Assembly: GCA_903904815.1 (NCBI GenBank)
Contig: CAIVDU010000085.1
Span: 27,725-91,724, forward strand
Direction: 5' to 3'
Source: an uncultured Armatimonadota bacterium
GTDB taxonomy: Bacteria; Armatimonadota; Fimbriimonadia; Fimbriimonadales; Fimbriimonadaceae
Length of the DNA: 64,000 nt
A program made the translations under genes and the position numbers. The notes below the pieces were generated by a model. The model had not been told where the DNA came from and did not search any database. It was given only the letters and a program-made list of their open reading frames with translations. Positions 44,197 through 54,287 of the stretch are shown here, piece by piece (the stretch's first letter is position 1; each line of letters opens with the position of its first letter).

Positions 44197-44816
44197 GATT
44201 TGGCCTTGATCGTGTAAGTCTCCGAAAACTTCGGGCCTTGGATCGACCCGGACGCTTCAACCGGCCACCCGGAGTCCGCGTTCATCGTCGCCTTGGACGA
44301 GTAAGACATGGAGGTTCCATTGGGCAATTGAATCTGACCGTCAACCTGGACGCCCTGGCCTTCCGTCGTGACGAGGCCCATTCTCATCGTGCCCTTAAGT
44401 CGCCATCCAAGGCCGATATCGTCTTCACTAACTGGATTGTCCGTAGAAATGCGACCCTCCGATCCTGGAACATAGAAGCTTAGCAACGGACTAAGCGATA
44501 GTCCCGTTGAAATGACTCCGGTCGGAAGTCCCTCGGCCCCAATAAAGATCGTGCCGCTCCCAAATGTCGCCTGTCGTCGGTTTATGTCTCCTGCACTCCA
44601 CCGAAGGTTCATCAGTTTGAGGAAGTAGGAGCCAGCTGGCTCATCCTTCTTCGCCTTCTTAGGACTCAGTACAATTTCAAAATCGCTTGTCGATGCGGAA
44701 TCGTGATCGTCGATTTCTAGGTGAACTGAGTAGCGCCGAGTCTTGGAGTCCAAGACTCGACTGAGTCCATCACTGGGTGATGTCAAAAGCAGTAGCGATA
44801 GGGAGGCCAGGACCAT
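44193..44816 (-). CDS. Secreted protein of unknown function, coupled to the S9 peptidase
   Basis: 207 residues with a signal peptide (VLASLSLLLLTSPSDG). The mature part is beta-rich with Gly/Ser/Thr (SYFLKLMNLRWSAGD, LGWRLKGTMRMGLVTTEG, MSYSSKATMNA). The ATG shares one base with the stop of the upstream peptidase (TGATG), so translation is coupled; a start 48 bp upstream would overlap the peptidase and is unlikely. No family was recognised. Confidence 0.62.
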   Translation of the reverse strand: MVLASLSLLLLTSPSDGLSRVLDSKTRRYSVHLEIDDHDSASTSDFEIVLSPKKAKKDEPAGSYFLKLMNLRWSAGDINRRQATFGSGTIFIGAEGLPTGVISTGLSLSPLLSFYVPGSEGRISTDNPVSEDDIGLGWRLKGTMRMGLVTTEGQGVQVDGQIQLPNGTSMSYSSKATMNADSGWPVEASGSIQGPKFSETYTIKAKS

Positions 44817-47524
44817 CAAGGCGTGTCGTCCGGATGGATGAAGGGAACGCCAGTGGTGATCCACGGTTCGGGCTTGTCGCCCTTCAAGTAAACGTCAAAG
44901 TAGTGTCGCACGCGCTTCGAGTAGTCCTTACGCACCGCCTTCCGAACCAGACCATGATTCTCCCCTGGGTAGACGAGTAAGACGGCATCTTTCCCAAGTC
45001 GGCGAAGCGTGTTGTAAAGATAGAGGCTCTGATGCCAGTCGACCGCGCCATCGGCATCTCCCGCCGCGAACAACAACGGCGCATGCCTCTCCCGGGAGCG
45101 CCACACCGGGGAGTTATCCACGTAGGCCTTCGGATCTTCCCAGAACGGAACTGCCATTCTTCCTTGACTCGATTCAAAGATTTCCTGGTCGGTGCCCCCG
45201 CTGTTCCAGTAGTAGCTGTTGTACATGCTGGTTAACTCAGTGAGGGGCGCGCCCGCCACTCCCGCCGCGAACGCCTTGCTCACTGTGGTGACGAACGCCG
45301 TCTGATAGGCGCCCCATGAGTGCCCCATCAATCCCACTTTGTTGCTATCGACTCCTACATTGAGCGCGAACACAGCGTTGACTGCTGGTTCCAGACAGTC
45401 AACCGCGTCTTCCCCAGGTCGGTGGCGATTCCGGTAGGCGATGTCTGGCATGAGAACGAAGTATCCGTTTTGCGAGAGAATCTGCGCGTTGTACGGATTA
45501 AGAGGGTCGGGGACCACGTATTGGTTCAGCCCGTCGCTCTCCCTCTCATAGATGTACGTAATCATGGGATACCGTCTCCCCTTCACATAATCCGCCGGGT
45601 AAATAAGCGAACCCTGTAGCGGAACGCCCCATCGACTCTTGTAGGACACAAGTTCGGTGTGCCCCCAATTGAACAGTGCCTGCTGAGGATTCGTGCGTGT
45701 TTCCGGCTTGATCGCGGTGAAGGCCGTATTAGTGATGTAAGCGTCAGGGGACTTTTCAAACGAGCCCATGATGAAGACGACTCGATCCGCATCCTTGGCC
45801 TTATGAAGACCGGACATGGTCGTCTTATCATAGGCAAGGATCTTCCCTTTCCCAGTCGAATCAGCCACTGCGTAACCGGCATTCTTGGTGTCCTTGCCAA
45901 ACACGTGGAAGTAGAGCGGATCTTTGATGCTGATGCCGTCCGGGTCGTCTCCGATGTCTTGAATTCGGTACACGGAGTGAGTCTCTCGCCCATGAGTCAG
46001 CTCAGTGATGCCGGGAATTCCTGGCCGCACAAGGAATTGGTCAAAGTCATCCCCGAGCACCAGTCCTTGATCGTCCTTGAGCCAAGTAGGCCCGTCGGCA
46101 AACGGCTTCTCTGGTACCGTGTGGTCGTCCTCAGACTCTTCGAAGGTATGGGGCAACATAGCTGTCAGGTTTTGAAGCTTGCCGGTCGCCACGTCGGCCA
46201 ACCACCAATTTCGACCTGAGTAGTAAGCCACGTAGTGGCCACGCTTCGAAGGCGCAACGGATCCTGCCCAGTGGGTCTTCGATTCGATCAGCGACTTCTT
46301 GCCGGTCCAAGGGTTAAGGATGTAGAAGTCGGCGTAGTCGTAACCGTTCGTAACCGATGACCGATATAGTTTGTCGTCAATGAGCACTGCGTGCTCGAAG
46401 TCTCCGAGAAGCATGGCAGTTTGAGACTCACCCTGGGCAACCGGCTTCACGACATTGTCTTTGCTCCTCCAAACCCATAGATCGCTTTTCTGGCGATCAG
46501 CTTGAGCCCGGAGAATCTGCGTGGGCATTACTCGAATGTCATGGGTATTCCAAATCTGGACGTTCGACCGGTCCTCTGGCTTACGATCATCCTTCTTTAG
46601 GTCGTTCCACTCCTGCAGACCAAAACCGATGGCAGTGCCGTCCTCATTGAGCTCGGCCCCGAGAAATGGGGAGATCCGCTTCCCTTTCGGAAAATCGCCT
46701 CTGGCGGCAGGATCGAGCGTGAAAACAATCGGCTTCCCATCACGAAGGTTGGAAGCGATGCAGGCACGATACGCGGGACCGTCTTTTTTCTCGTCTTTCT
46801 TCCCTAGAAGAAACGCGGCAATATCAACTCGAGCCGCCCACGTCACGCCTTGGACGTCGTCTTCTCCCCATGCAAGCGTCTTTAAGGTGTTCGATCTCGT
46901 ATCCAGCAACTGGACACCCTTTTCCCCACTGTCCGACTCGATGTGGAGCAGTAGAAGGTCTTCTTGCCGATTCGGAATCGCCTGGGCCACGTTTCCGATC
47001 GCCAGGCTTTCGCCCGAAGTCAGATTGATCACCTGAAGGTCGCTCCCGCCACCGGGTTTTCCTGGGATCGGGAATTTCGAAATCAGAATAGTCGGCCCCG
47101 ACTTGAGGAACCGAAAGTTCGCGATGTGATCGAAAGTTCTTTCATTTCCGGAAGCAAGCTCTCGAACCCCCAAACGTAGCTCAATCGGTTTTCGTTCTTC
47201 GCGAAGCTTGTCAGCAACCGCCTTGGGTGGGCTCAGCAAATAGGCGCACCATTTCGAATCCTCAGAAAATCGAACTCCCGAGCCGTTCGGCACTTCCCAC
47301 CGATCCCGAGTGTCGCAGTTTCGAATGGTGAGCTTGGGATCACCATCAACCGGGACGACTCCATAGGCAAGCCAGTGGCCATCATTCGAAATACGGGCCC
47401 CCGCTAGATTTTCCCAACCGGCATAGTCGCTGGGAGTCAGGTTGCGCTTCGTCGCGCCCGGTCCCTGAGCCATCGAGAATGCGGCCAGGGTTACGGCGAT
47501 AAGAGTGGTATAGAAACGGCCCAT
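44816..47524 (-). CDS. S9 family (prolyl oligopeptidase-type) secreted peptidase
   Basis: 902 residues with a signal peptide (TTLIAVTLAAFSMAQG). An N-terminal beta-propeller (about 60-560) is followed by the alpha/beta hydrolase catalytic domain. The triad is Ser736 (GHSWGAY), Asp825 (GDADGAVD) and His857 (PGENHGL). The oxyanion segment GSLIYPADYVKGRRYPMI precedes it. Family members cut after proline or act as acylaminoacyl peptidases. Probably periplasmic and used to degrade peptides. It is followed by the coupled secreted gene. Confidence 0.93.
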   Translation of the reverse strand: MGRFYTTLIAVTLAAFSMAQGPGATKRNLTPSDYAGWENLAGARISNDGHWLAYGVVPVDGDPKLTIRNCDTRDRWEVPNGSGVRFSEDSKWCAYLLSPPKAVADKLREERKPIELRLGVRELASGNERTFDHIANFRFLKSGPTILISKFPIPGKPGGGSDLQVINLTSGESLAIGNVAQAIPNRQEDLLLLHIESDSGEKGVQLLDTRSNTLKTLAWGEDDVQGVTWAARVDIAAFLLGKKDEKKDGPAYRACIASNLRDGKPIVFTLDPAARGDFPKGKRISPFLGAELNEDGTAIGFGLQEWNDLKKDDRKPEDRSNVQIWNTHDIRVMPTQILRAQADRQKSDLWVWRSKDNVVKPVAQGESQTAMLLGDFEHAVLIDDKLYRSSVTNGYDYADFYILNPWTGKKSLIESKTHWAGSVAPSKRGHYVAYYSGRNWWLADVATGKLQNLTAMLPHTFEESEDDHTVPEKPFADGPTWLKDDQGLVLGDDFDQFLVRPGIPGITELTHGRETHSVYRIQDIGDDPDGISIKDPLYFHVFGKDTKNAGYAVADSTGKGKILAYDKTTMSGLHKAKDADRVVFIMGSFEKSPDAYITNTAFTAIKPETRTNPQQALFNWGHTELVSYKSRWGVPLQGSLIYPADYVKGRRYPMITYIYERESDGLNQYVVPDPLNPYNAQILSQNGYFVLMPDIAYRNRHRPGEDAVDCLEPAVNAVFALNVGVDSNKVGLMGHSWGAYQTAFVTTVSKAFAAGVAGAPLTELTSMYNSYYWNSGGTDQEIFESSQGRMAVPFWEDPKAYVDNSPVWRSRERHAPLLFAAGDADGAVDWHQSLYLYNTLRRLGKDAVLLVYPGENHGLVRKAVRKDYSKRVRHYFDVYLKGDKPEPWITTGVPFIHPDDTP

Positions 47525-47653
47525 GAGCTTTTCGTGACGCTACCTCATCTCGCCGCGACAAAGCGGACACAACCGTCGTTGATGTACCGTATGATCTCTT
47601 CGAAATCGCTATTTCGGTTTGCGTCCGCGGCAAGTGCCAACTAAAAACTTCCG

Positions 47654-50263
47654 ATGTTTAACCCCTATCGATCCTGCGCGTCTATGGCAATCCTTGCCGC
47701 CCTGATTCCTTTTGCGTTCGGTCAGAAGACGCCCCGGCCTAAGCCCGACTCAAAAACCCCTGCCGTGGTGACTCCAACCATGGCCCCTTCAGACGGTGCT
47801 CCCGATGCACGGCCCAGTAGCTATCGCCCGTACAAGGACGTCATCACGAAGGACGCGATAACCCAAACCGGGCTATTTAAGGTTCACCGGAACGACGACC
47901 ATGTCTTCTTCGAGATCCCGAACGACAAGCTTGGACGCCCCCTTCTGTGGCAAACCGAAGTGGCCCAGGTGGCCCAAAGTTCTCCTGGATATCCGGGCGC
48001 AAACACCGGAACCAAGGTCGTGTGCTTCACTCGCCGCGGCCCAAAGGTCTTTCTTAGACTCGTTGATTACTCGTTACGGGCTGCTGCCGAAGGCGCCACC
48101 CGAGTGGGGGTCGACGCCACTTCAGTGGAACCCATCCTGATGGCCTTCGACGTACAAACGGAGGGCGATGGCAAAGCGCCGGTGATTGAGGTGACCCAAC
48201 TTTTCACCTCCGATCCTCCCGACTTTTCCGCCAAAGAGGCCACTGGGGGAATTGCCGTCGATCCATCTAGGTCCTTTGTGGACCGCGTTAAGGCATTTCC
48301 TGCGAACATCGAAACCCGATCGCTCTTGACCTACATGGTTGGTGGCGTGCCCTCCTTCTTGATGCAAGGGCCGGCCGGGCCGAGCTCGACCTCTGCCATG
48401 GTCCACTACAGTTTGGACCTCCTGCCCGAGAAGCCGATGATGGGACGACTCACAGACTCTCGCGTGGGATTCTTCACCCAGCACTTCACCGAGTTTGGTC
48501 GAACCGAAAACCGGGCGGTCGAACGACAATTTATCAATCGATTTAGGCTTCAGAAGAAAGATCCGACTGCCCTTCTCAGCGAGCCAGTCCAACCGATCAC
48601 GTTCTTCCTGGGGCGTGAAGTTCCGGAGAAGTGGAGACCCTATTTAAAGGAAGCGGTAGAAGCCTGGAACCCCGCCTTCGAGCAGGCTGGGTTCCAAAAG
48701 GCAATCCGATGTGTGGATGCGCCTTCTATCACGGAGGATCCGGACTGGGATCCGGAAGACGCCCGCTATTCGGTCATCCGATGGGCGCCGTCCGCGATTG
48801 AAAACGCGATGGGCCCTTCCATTCAGGACCCCCGAAGCGGCGAAACGCTGTCGGCCCATGTGATCATCGGGCACAACGTGATGCAACTCGCCGAGGACTG
48901 GTATTTCGCGCAGTGCGCGGCCGTCGACCGCGACGCACAGAAGCTCCCGCTGCCAGATCCTCTGATGGGTCGACTCTTGACCTTTATCGTGACCCATGAG
49001 ATCGGCCACACCCTCGGGCTCGAACACAACTTCAAGGCCTCGTCGGCATATTCCGTTGCTCAGCTAAGAGACGCAACCTTTGTCGCCCAAAACGGATTAG
49101 CTGCCTCCGTGATGGACTACGCTCGGTTCAACTATGTAGCCCAACCTGGAGACAATGCCAAAACCATTGGAGTACTGGGCCCTTACGACAAGTTCGCCAT
49201 CCAATACGGCTACTCGACGATCTCCGCCGCCAAGAGCCCGGATGACGAGGTGCAGACTCTTGATGCACTTCTCGCCAAGCAGGTCGACCACCCCGAGCTC
49301 AGATTTGGGGGAACGGAATTCATGGGTCTCGATCCAACGACCCAGACCGAGGATATCGGGAACGATGCAGTCGCCGCCTCGACACTCGGGCTTGACAACA
49401 TTGATCGGATCGCTAAGACGATCCTCCTTCCCGGCACGTCCAAGTTGGGCGCGGATTACAGCCGTCTGGAAGAGATGCACAGTGCGTTGCTGCAGCAGCG
49501 ATTCATCGAGATCGGACATGTCGTCTCCCTGATTGGGGGTGTAGTGGAAACCGACTATCACGTCGGACGAGGAGCCGAGGTCTACAAACCGGTTGACCCG
49601 ACCATGCAGGCGAAAGCCGTCCAATTCGTGGTGGAGAGAGGTTTCAATCGCTCTCGGGACTTGCTCTCACAGGACCTGCTCGACAAGCTCACTCCGACCG
49701 GAGATCTTGACTTCGTGACGACCCAAGCCAAAAGCCTCTTGGCGCTGATCCTTCAAGAAGGTCGCCTCAAGCGAATGGCGGCAAACGAAGCCGAGCATGG
49801 AAAAGCAACCTACTCACTGAGCCAGCTCAACCGAGACGTTAGCGATGGCATCTGGCGGGGCTTAGACAAATCCTCGCCAACCGTCGACGGCTATCAAAGA
49901 GCCCTTCAACGCGCGTATTTGAAGACGATCGACGGCAAGATCAACGGAAGTAGCGCATCTCAGACCGACTTCCGATTCCTGGCACGCGGAGAGCTTGAAA
50001 GGATCGCGACGAGAATTGACGCCGCCATATTGAAAGCTACCGACACTCTCACATCACTTCATTTGAAGCAATGCCGCAAGGACATCGAAAACATCCTCTT
50101 GAACAAGTTCGCGTCCTCTTCAGGCAGCGGACCGAGCTTGCTCGAGATGCTTTTCGGAATTCAGCCCGGCGCCAAGCACACTTCTTTCCTTTCGGCAGGT
50201 TGCTTCACCTCCGCAAGTCGGCTCCCTGATTGGATGATCGAAGAGCTCTCCAAGACTCCGTAA
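47654..50263 (+). CDS. Zinc-dependent secreted metalloprotease (DUF5117/DUF4953 type)
   Basis: 869 residues with a signal peptide (ASMAILAALIPFAFG). The metzincin zinc motif is HEIGHTLGLEH with His448, His452 and His458 and Glu449, followed by the Met-turn SVMDYARFNY. N-terminal region shows the DUF5117-like VFFEIPNDKLGRPLLW start and DFYSKE-free beta strands; the C-terminal part is helical. The family is widespread in Bacteroidetes and related groups with unclear substrates. It diverges from the S9 peptidase gene, sharing a 129-bp promoter region. Confidence 0.9.
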   Translation: MFNPYRSCASMAILAALIPFAFGQKTPRPKPDSKTPAVVTPTMAPSDGAPDARPSSYRPYKDVITKDAITQTGLFKVHRNDDHVFFEIPNDKLGRPLLWQTEVAQVAQSSPGYPGANTGTKVVCFTRRGPKVFLRLVDYSLRAAAEGATRVGVDATSVEPILMAFDVQTEGDGKAPVIEVTQLFTSDPPDFSAKEATGGIAVDPSRSFVDRVKAFPANIETRSLLTYMVGGVPSFLMQGPAGPSSTSAMVHYSLDLLPEKPMMGRLTDSRVGFFTQHFTEFGRTENRAVERQFINRFRLQKKDPTALLSEPVQPITFFLGREVPEKWRPYLKEAVEAWNPAFEQAGFQKAIRCVDAPSITEDPDWDPEDARYSVIRWAPSAIENAMGPSIQDPRSGETLSAHVIIGHNVMQLAEDWYFAQCAAVDRDAQKLPLPDPLMGRLLTFIVTHEIGHTLGLEHNFKASSAYSVAQLRDATFVAQNGLAASVMDYARFNYVAQPGDNAKTIGVLGPYDKFAIQYGYSTISAAKSPDDEVQTLDALLAKQVDHPELRFGGTEFMGLDPTTQTEDIGNDAVAASTLGLDNIDRIAKTILLPGTSKLGADYSRLEEMHSALLQQRFIEIGHVVSLIGGVVETDYHVGRGAEVYKPVDPTMQAKAVQFVVERGFNRSRDLLSQDLLDKLTPTGDLDFVTTQAKSLLALILQEGRLKRMAANEAEHGKATYSLSQLNRDVSDGIWRGLDKSSPTVDGYQRALQRAYLKTIDGKINGSSASQTDFRFLARGELERIATRIDAAILKATDTLTSLHLKQCRKDIENILLNKFASSSGSGPSLLEMLFGIQPGAKHTSFLSAGCFTSASRLPDWMIEELSKTP

Positions 50264-50307
50264 GAGTCAACTGCTGGGATTCAAGAATCATTCCCAGAAA
50301 CATTGCT

Positions 50308-50331
50308 TTGCCTCGTTGGTCTCAACGAGGC
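50308..50331 (+). terminator. Hairpin after the metalloprotease
   Basis: TGCCTCGTTG pairs perfectly with CAACGAGGCA around a 4-nt loop, 45 bp after the stop and 72 bp before trmD. No T-run follows. It may end the protease transcript or lie in the leader of trmD. Confidence 0.55.
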
Positions 50332-50402
50332 AGCGGATCCCGCCAACTCGTCGACAAACTGGCGAGTTCCCCTCTTAGCCACACAGGGGGTACCTTGCGA
50401 AA

Positions 50403-51131
50403 GTGCGGATCGACTTTTTAACCCTCTTCCCTGACCTGATTCGTCAGGCGCTCAGTCACAGCATGATGGCGCGGGCGGAGTCGGTCGAGGCAGTCACATT
50501 CGGTACGGTGAATCCGAGAGATTTCTGCTACGACCGCCATAACAAAGTCGACGACACCCCCTTCGGGGGAGAACCCGGAATGCTCATCCGTGCCGAGCCC
50601 GTCGCACTCGCACTCGAATCGATTGGCGTGACTGAGTCGAGTCCGGCGTGTCGAACGGCCGTGATTCTCACCGCACCGACTGGACAGTCCTTCACGCAAT
50701 CCTTAGCGCGAGATTTCGCGACCTTCGATCGGCTGGTATTCCTTTGCGGCCACTATGAGGGGTTTGATCACCGGGTGGAAACCCAACTCTCCACCCACGT
50801 GGTCAGCATCGGCGACTACGTGCTCACCAACGGCGAACTCCCTGCCCTGATCATGAGCGACGCCGTAGTGCGTCTCCTCCCTCATGTGTTGGGAAGTGAA
50901 GGCAGTCTCCACGCGGACTCTCACAGCGACGGACTGCTCAGCGCGCCAAACTACACCCGACCGGAGGTTTGGCGCGGTGAGTCGGTGCCGGAAGTCTTGA
51001 GGAGTGGGAACCATCAGGCGATCGCAAAATGGCGAAGACGTCAGGCACTCCTACAGACTCAGTCGCGAAGACCCGATCTTTTGGCGAAGGCCCGGCTAGA
51101 GAAGTCTGACCTCGATGTGCTATCCTCTTAG
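50403..51131 (+). CDS. trmD: tRNA (guanine-N1)-methyltransferase
   Basis: 242-residue trefoil-knot SPOUT enzyme that methylates G37 in tRNAs to prevent frameshifts. The signature [11 protein letters not shown] and the knot region [22 protein letters not shown] are present, and the start [10 protein letters not shown] is the usual one. The GTG start is taken because it leaves this N-terminus. It is followed by rplS, as in most bacteria. Confidence 0.96.
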   Translation: MRIDFLTLFPDLIRQALSHSMMARAESVEAVTFGTVNPRDFCYDRHNKVDDTPFGGEPGMLIRAEPVALALESIGVTESSPACRTAVILTAPTGQSFTQSLARDFATFDRLVFLCGHYEGFDHRVETQLSTHVVSIGDYVLTNGELPALIMSDAVVRLLPHVLGSEGSLHADSHSDGLLSAPNYTRPEVWRGESVPEVLRSGNHQAIAKWRRRQALLQTQSRRPDLLAKARLEKSDLDVLSS

Positions 51132-51234
51132 GTCTTGCCTATGCGCGGATTCCGTGGCGCCGCTGGGCCAAAAGACTGTTATCTGAACTGACGACCCTTG
51201 TCGACGGTTTAAAAAAGGGAACGGAACTAACAAT

Positions 51235-51585
51235 ATGGGAAAGCAAGCGATTCTAGAAAGCGTCGTACAAGGCGTAAAGAAAACCGATCTGCCTAAGATT
51301 TGGCCGGGCGATACCGTCCGCGCATCGGTAAAGGTCCGCGAAGGCGGCAAAGAGCGAATTCAGTTGTTCGAAGGCGTGTGCATCGCAGTAAAGCACGGCG
51401 GCATCGCTGAGACAATTACTCTCCGAAAGATTTCCAACAGCATTGGCGTGGAGCGAACGTTCCCCCTGCACTCACCGAACGTGGCTAAATTTGAAGTCAC
51501 TCGCCGAGGAAAGGTTCGCCGAGCAAAGCTTTACTACCTCCGAGACAAGGTTGGTAAGGACGCGCGAATCAAAGAGCGACGCTAA
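51235..51585 (+). CDS. rplS: 50S ribosomal protein L19
   Basis: 116 residues. The core [35 protein letters not shown] is characteristic of L19, here read as [15 protein letters not shown] and [15 protein letters not shown]. The [18 protein letters not shown] end and basic [10 protein letters not shown] tail are normal. An A-rich region with AAAAAAGGGAAC precedes it as ribosome site. It joins lepB after 2 bp. Confidence 0.97.
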   Translation: MGKQAILESVVQGVKKTDLPKIWPGDTVRASVKVREGGKERIQLFEGVCIAVKHGGIAETITLRKISNSIGVERTFPLHSPNVAKFEVTRRGKVRRAKLYYLRDKVGKDARIKERR

Positions 51586-51587
51586 CC

Positions 51588-52568
51588 GTGCCGCTGAACT
51601 CAGCACTTCTTCCTTTGGCCCAAGCGGGTGGTACGCGCCAGTTAGTAGATACTCTGGCGCGTACGCCTCTTAGTCAGATCGTCATTCTTGTCGTAGTCCT
51701 CACCGGATTGCGCTTGGCGATCTACCCCACGATCAAGAAGACGCCTCCTCACATGCGACACGGGGCCTACCCGCTCTATCGCTATGCGAACGAGTTTCTT
51801 GACGCCTTGGTCTATGCGGCCGTGTTCGTGTTCATGGTCATTCGACCATTCGCCATCCAGGCATTCCTTATCCCGTCTGGATCGATGTGGCCCACGCTTT
51901 ACGTCAGCGACTTCATTGTCGCGAATAAAGCCGTCTATCGGTATTCCAATCCAAAGGCTGGAGACATTGTCGTGTTCCGACCGCCGAAAGCAGCCGCCCA
52001 GAGCCCCAGTGACCTCGACAACGAGGGAGAAGTGGCGGTGGACTTCATCAAGCGATGCATCGGCACTCCTGGCGATGTCATCGAATTGAGGAAGGGCGTT
52101 CTCTACCGAAACGGAGTCAAAACCGACGAGCCCTACACCCACCTCTCGCGCTGCACTCGTAAGGAAGGTTCAGATTGTCTCGACTTCCGAGACTACACCG
52201 ACGCGGAGAAGGCAGACCGGCTCCCTCAGAGCTTCAAGTTTGTGAAGTACAAAGGCGAGTTGATCCCGTTGGACTACACGGATCACGACGCGAATAGCAT
52301 CAGCCCACGTACCGACTCAATCTTGGTCGAAAACGACCAGATGCCCTACAACATCGCCAGCCAATACGCCTTCTCTGATCCCGATGACGCCCAAAAAGCA
52401 GAAGCGTTGCCAGCACAGCCGATTCCACCTGGCTATTATCTGATGATGGGTGACAACCGAAATAACTCGTTCGATGGAAGGGCCTGGGGGCTGGTCTCTC
52501 GAGACCGGATCATTGGCAGATCCGAGTTTATTTGGATGCCATTCTCTCGTTGGCGGGTAACCCGGTAA
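51588..52568 (+). CDS. lepB: Signal peptidase I
   Basis: 326-residue membrane serine protease that removes signal peptides. Two N-terminal helices (QIVILVVVLTGLRLAI and ALVYAAVFVFMVIRPFA). The catalytic Ser99 is in IPSGSMWPTL and Lys155 in VDFIKRCIGTPGD; the box E region MMGDNRNNSFDGRAWGLV and GRSEFIWMPFSRW complete it. An insert of about 80 residues before MGDN makes it longer than E. coli-type cores. GTG start, 2 bp after rplS. Confidence 0.95.
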   Translation: MPLNSALLPLAQAGGTRQLVDTLARTPLSQIVILVVVLTGLRLAIYPTIKKTPPHMRHGAYPLYRYANEFLDALVYAAVFVFMVIRPFAIQAFLIPSGSMWPTLYVSDFIVANKAVYRYSNPKAGDIVVFRPPKAAAQSPSDLDNEGEVAVDFIKRCIGTPGDVIELRKGVLYRNGVKTDEPYTHLSRCTRKEGSDCLDFRDYTDAEKADRLPQSFKFVKYKGELIPLDYTDHDANSISPRTDSILVENDQMPYNIASQYAFSDPDDAQKAEALPAQPIPPGYYLMMGDNRNNSFDGRAWGLVSRDRIIGRSEFIWMPFSRWRVTR

Positions 52569-52743
52569 GCCAACAAAGGCGGTGTTCAAGCGCTTCCGTA
52601 GAAACCTCGCATTGATGAATGAGGCGATTTACGGAAGTGCTCTTCGCCTTTCGGAGCATTAGCAGCCCGGCCGCCGCGCCCGCAGCAGCAAATATCAAAA
52701 ACATCGTTGGTTGTCGCTTTGCCATCTCCACACTCTTAGACAT
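52528..52743 (-). CDS. Small antisense frame with one membrane helix, doubtful
   Basis: 71 residues with a hydrophobic helix (TMFLIFAAAGAAAGLLML). It overlaps the end of lepB by 40 bp on the other strand and has no good ribosome site. It may be spurious; listed because no other gene occupies most of this stretch. Confidence 0.25.
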   Translation of the reverse strand: MSKSVEMAKRQPTMFLIFAAAGAAAGLLMLRKAKSTSVNRLIHQCEVSTEALEHRLCWLTGLPANERMASK

Positions 52744-52795
52744 CGGTAGGACCGGGTTTAGTGCCCAGGTCCTAGGCCCGGTAAACTTTTAACGA

Positions 52796-54151
52796 ATGCT
52801 TGACTCCCTAACCCGCAGACTCAGTGGCATCTTCGCGAGCCTTGGTCGAAAAGGTCGTCTGACGGAAGACGACGTGACCGAGATGCTCCGAGAGGTGCGC
52901 GTTGCACTCCTCGAAGCGGACGTCAACTTCAAGGTAGCCAAAGAGTTTATAGCTCGCGTTAAGGAGAAGGCAGTAGGCGAGGATGTCTACGGAAGCTTAA
53001 CCGCCGACCAGACCCTGATCAAGATCGTTCGGGATGAGTTGAAGGAGACCCTGGGTACGGAGACTCCTCGATTCAACTTTGGGTCGCAGCCACCGACCGT
53101 GATTTTGATGTGCGGCCTCCAAGGCTCTGGAAAGACGACCACCTGCGCAAAGCTGGCGAAGCACCTGATCCGCCAAGGCAAAAAGCCGATGATGGCCGCG
53201 TGCGACATCCAACGTCCTGCCGCAGTCAAGCAGCTTGAGATTCTCGGCGAATCCGTGGAAGTCCCCGTCTTCGCCAAGCTGGACGGGTCGAGTCCGGTAG
53301 CAATCGCCAAAGAAGCGCTTGAGCGATGCAAGTATCTGCTGCGTGACGTGCTGATCGTCGACACCGCAGGACGCCTTTCCATCGATGAAGACCTGATGGA
53401 CGAGCTCCAGAAGATCTCGGATGCCGTCGGTCCTCACGAAGTTTTCCTAGTTTTAGACTCGACCACCGGTCAAGAAGCGGTGAGTGTTGCCCAAGCCTTT
53501 CATGAGCGCGTGAATATCACCGGCGCCATTTTCACGAAATTGGACGGCGACACGCGCGGAGGCGCAATCCTCAGCGTCAGGGCCGCAACTGGGGTTCCCG
53601 TCCGGTTTATCGGCGTCGGAGAACAAACCGACGCGTTGGAAGCTTTTCACCCCGACCGAATGGCCGAGCGCATCATCGGCATGGGCGACGTCATGGGCAT
53701 CATCGAGAAAGCAGAGCAAGCTTTCGGTAATGCCAGTGAAGAAGAGAAAGGTGGCATGGAAGCGATGATGGGCCGCATGATGGGCGGCACCCTTAACTTT
53801 GAGGACATGCTCCAAACCTTCCGCATGATGAAGAAGATGGGGCCACTCAAGGGAATCATGAAGATGATTCCCGGACTCTCCAACGCTCTTCCGGAAGAAG
53901 CCCTCGACCAGATCAACGACAAGGACACTGGGCGCATCGAGGCGATCATCCTCTCCATGACCCTGCGAGAGAGACGAAACCCCGACATCATCAACGGTTC
54001 GCGACGAAAACGCATCGCCGCTGGTTCGGGAACCACCGTGGAAGAAGTCAACAACCTGCTAAAGCAGTTTGCCACGAGCCGACGAGGCATGAAGCAAATG
54101 GGCAAGATGCAGAAGCAGATGAAGAAGTTTAAGGGCCGAGGTGGCCACTAG
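52796..54151 (+). CDS. ffh: Signal recognition particle protein Ffh
   Basis: 451-residue GTPase that carries nascent membrane proteins with the SRP RNA to the receptor. NG domain motifs are GLQGSGKTTTCAKLAKHL, the DTAGRLSIDE loop, TKLDGDTRGGA and GVGEQTDAL. The M domain is Met-rich (RMMGGTLNFEDM, FRMMKKMG, MKQMGKMQKQMKKF). No SRP RNA gene was seen next to it. It begins the ffh-rpsP-khpA-rimM set. Confidence 0.97.
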   Translation: MLDSLTRRLSGIFASLGRKGRLTEDDVTEMLREVRVALLEADVNFKVAKEFIARVKEKAVGEDVYGSLTADQTLIKIVRDELKETLGTETPRFNFGSQPPTVILMCGLQGSGKTTTCAKLAKHLIRQGKKPMMAACDIQRPAAVKQLEILGESVEVPVFAKLDGSSPVAIAKEALERCKYLLRDVLIVDTAGRLSIDEDLMDELQKISDAVGPHEVFLVLDSTTGQEAVSVAQAFHERVNITGAIFTKLDGDTRGGAILSVRAATGVPVRFIGVGEQTDALEAFHPDRMAERIIGMGDVMGIIEKAEQAFGNASEEEKGGMEAMMGRMMGGTLNFEDMLQTFRMMKKMGPLKGIMKMIPGLSNALPEEALDQINDKDTGRIEAIILSMTLRERRNPDIINGSRRKRIAAGSGTTVEEVNNLLKQFATSRRGMKQMGKMQKQMKKFKGRGGH

Positions 54152-54162
54152 ATTCGTCAATT

Positions 54163-54180
54163 GGCACTCTAACCAGTGCC
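54163..54180 (+). terminator. Hairpin after ffh
   Basis: GGCACT pairs with AGTGCC around a 6-nt loop, 11 bp past the ffh stop. No T-run follows, so it is probably a weak attenuator before rpsP. Confidence 0.4.
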
Positions 54181-54189
54181 CCGACCGAG

Positions 54190-54216
54190 TATCCGGCGTT
54201 AATTTCCGGATATAAT
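54190..54216 (+). promoter_or_regulatory. Inverted repeat and TATAAT before rpsP
   Basis: TATCCGG and CCGGATA form an inverted repeat, and the last bases overlap TATAAT (54211-54216), a perfect -10 box. Transcription would start about 65 nt before rpsP. No clear -35 box is at 16-18 bp, so an activator or extended recognition may be needed. Confidence 0.4.
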
Positions 54217-54287
54217 CAACGGTTCGCGACGCGAGCGCATATCTTCTTGCGCCAGCCACGAACAACAGAGGAAAATAGAAAGCACAG

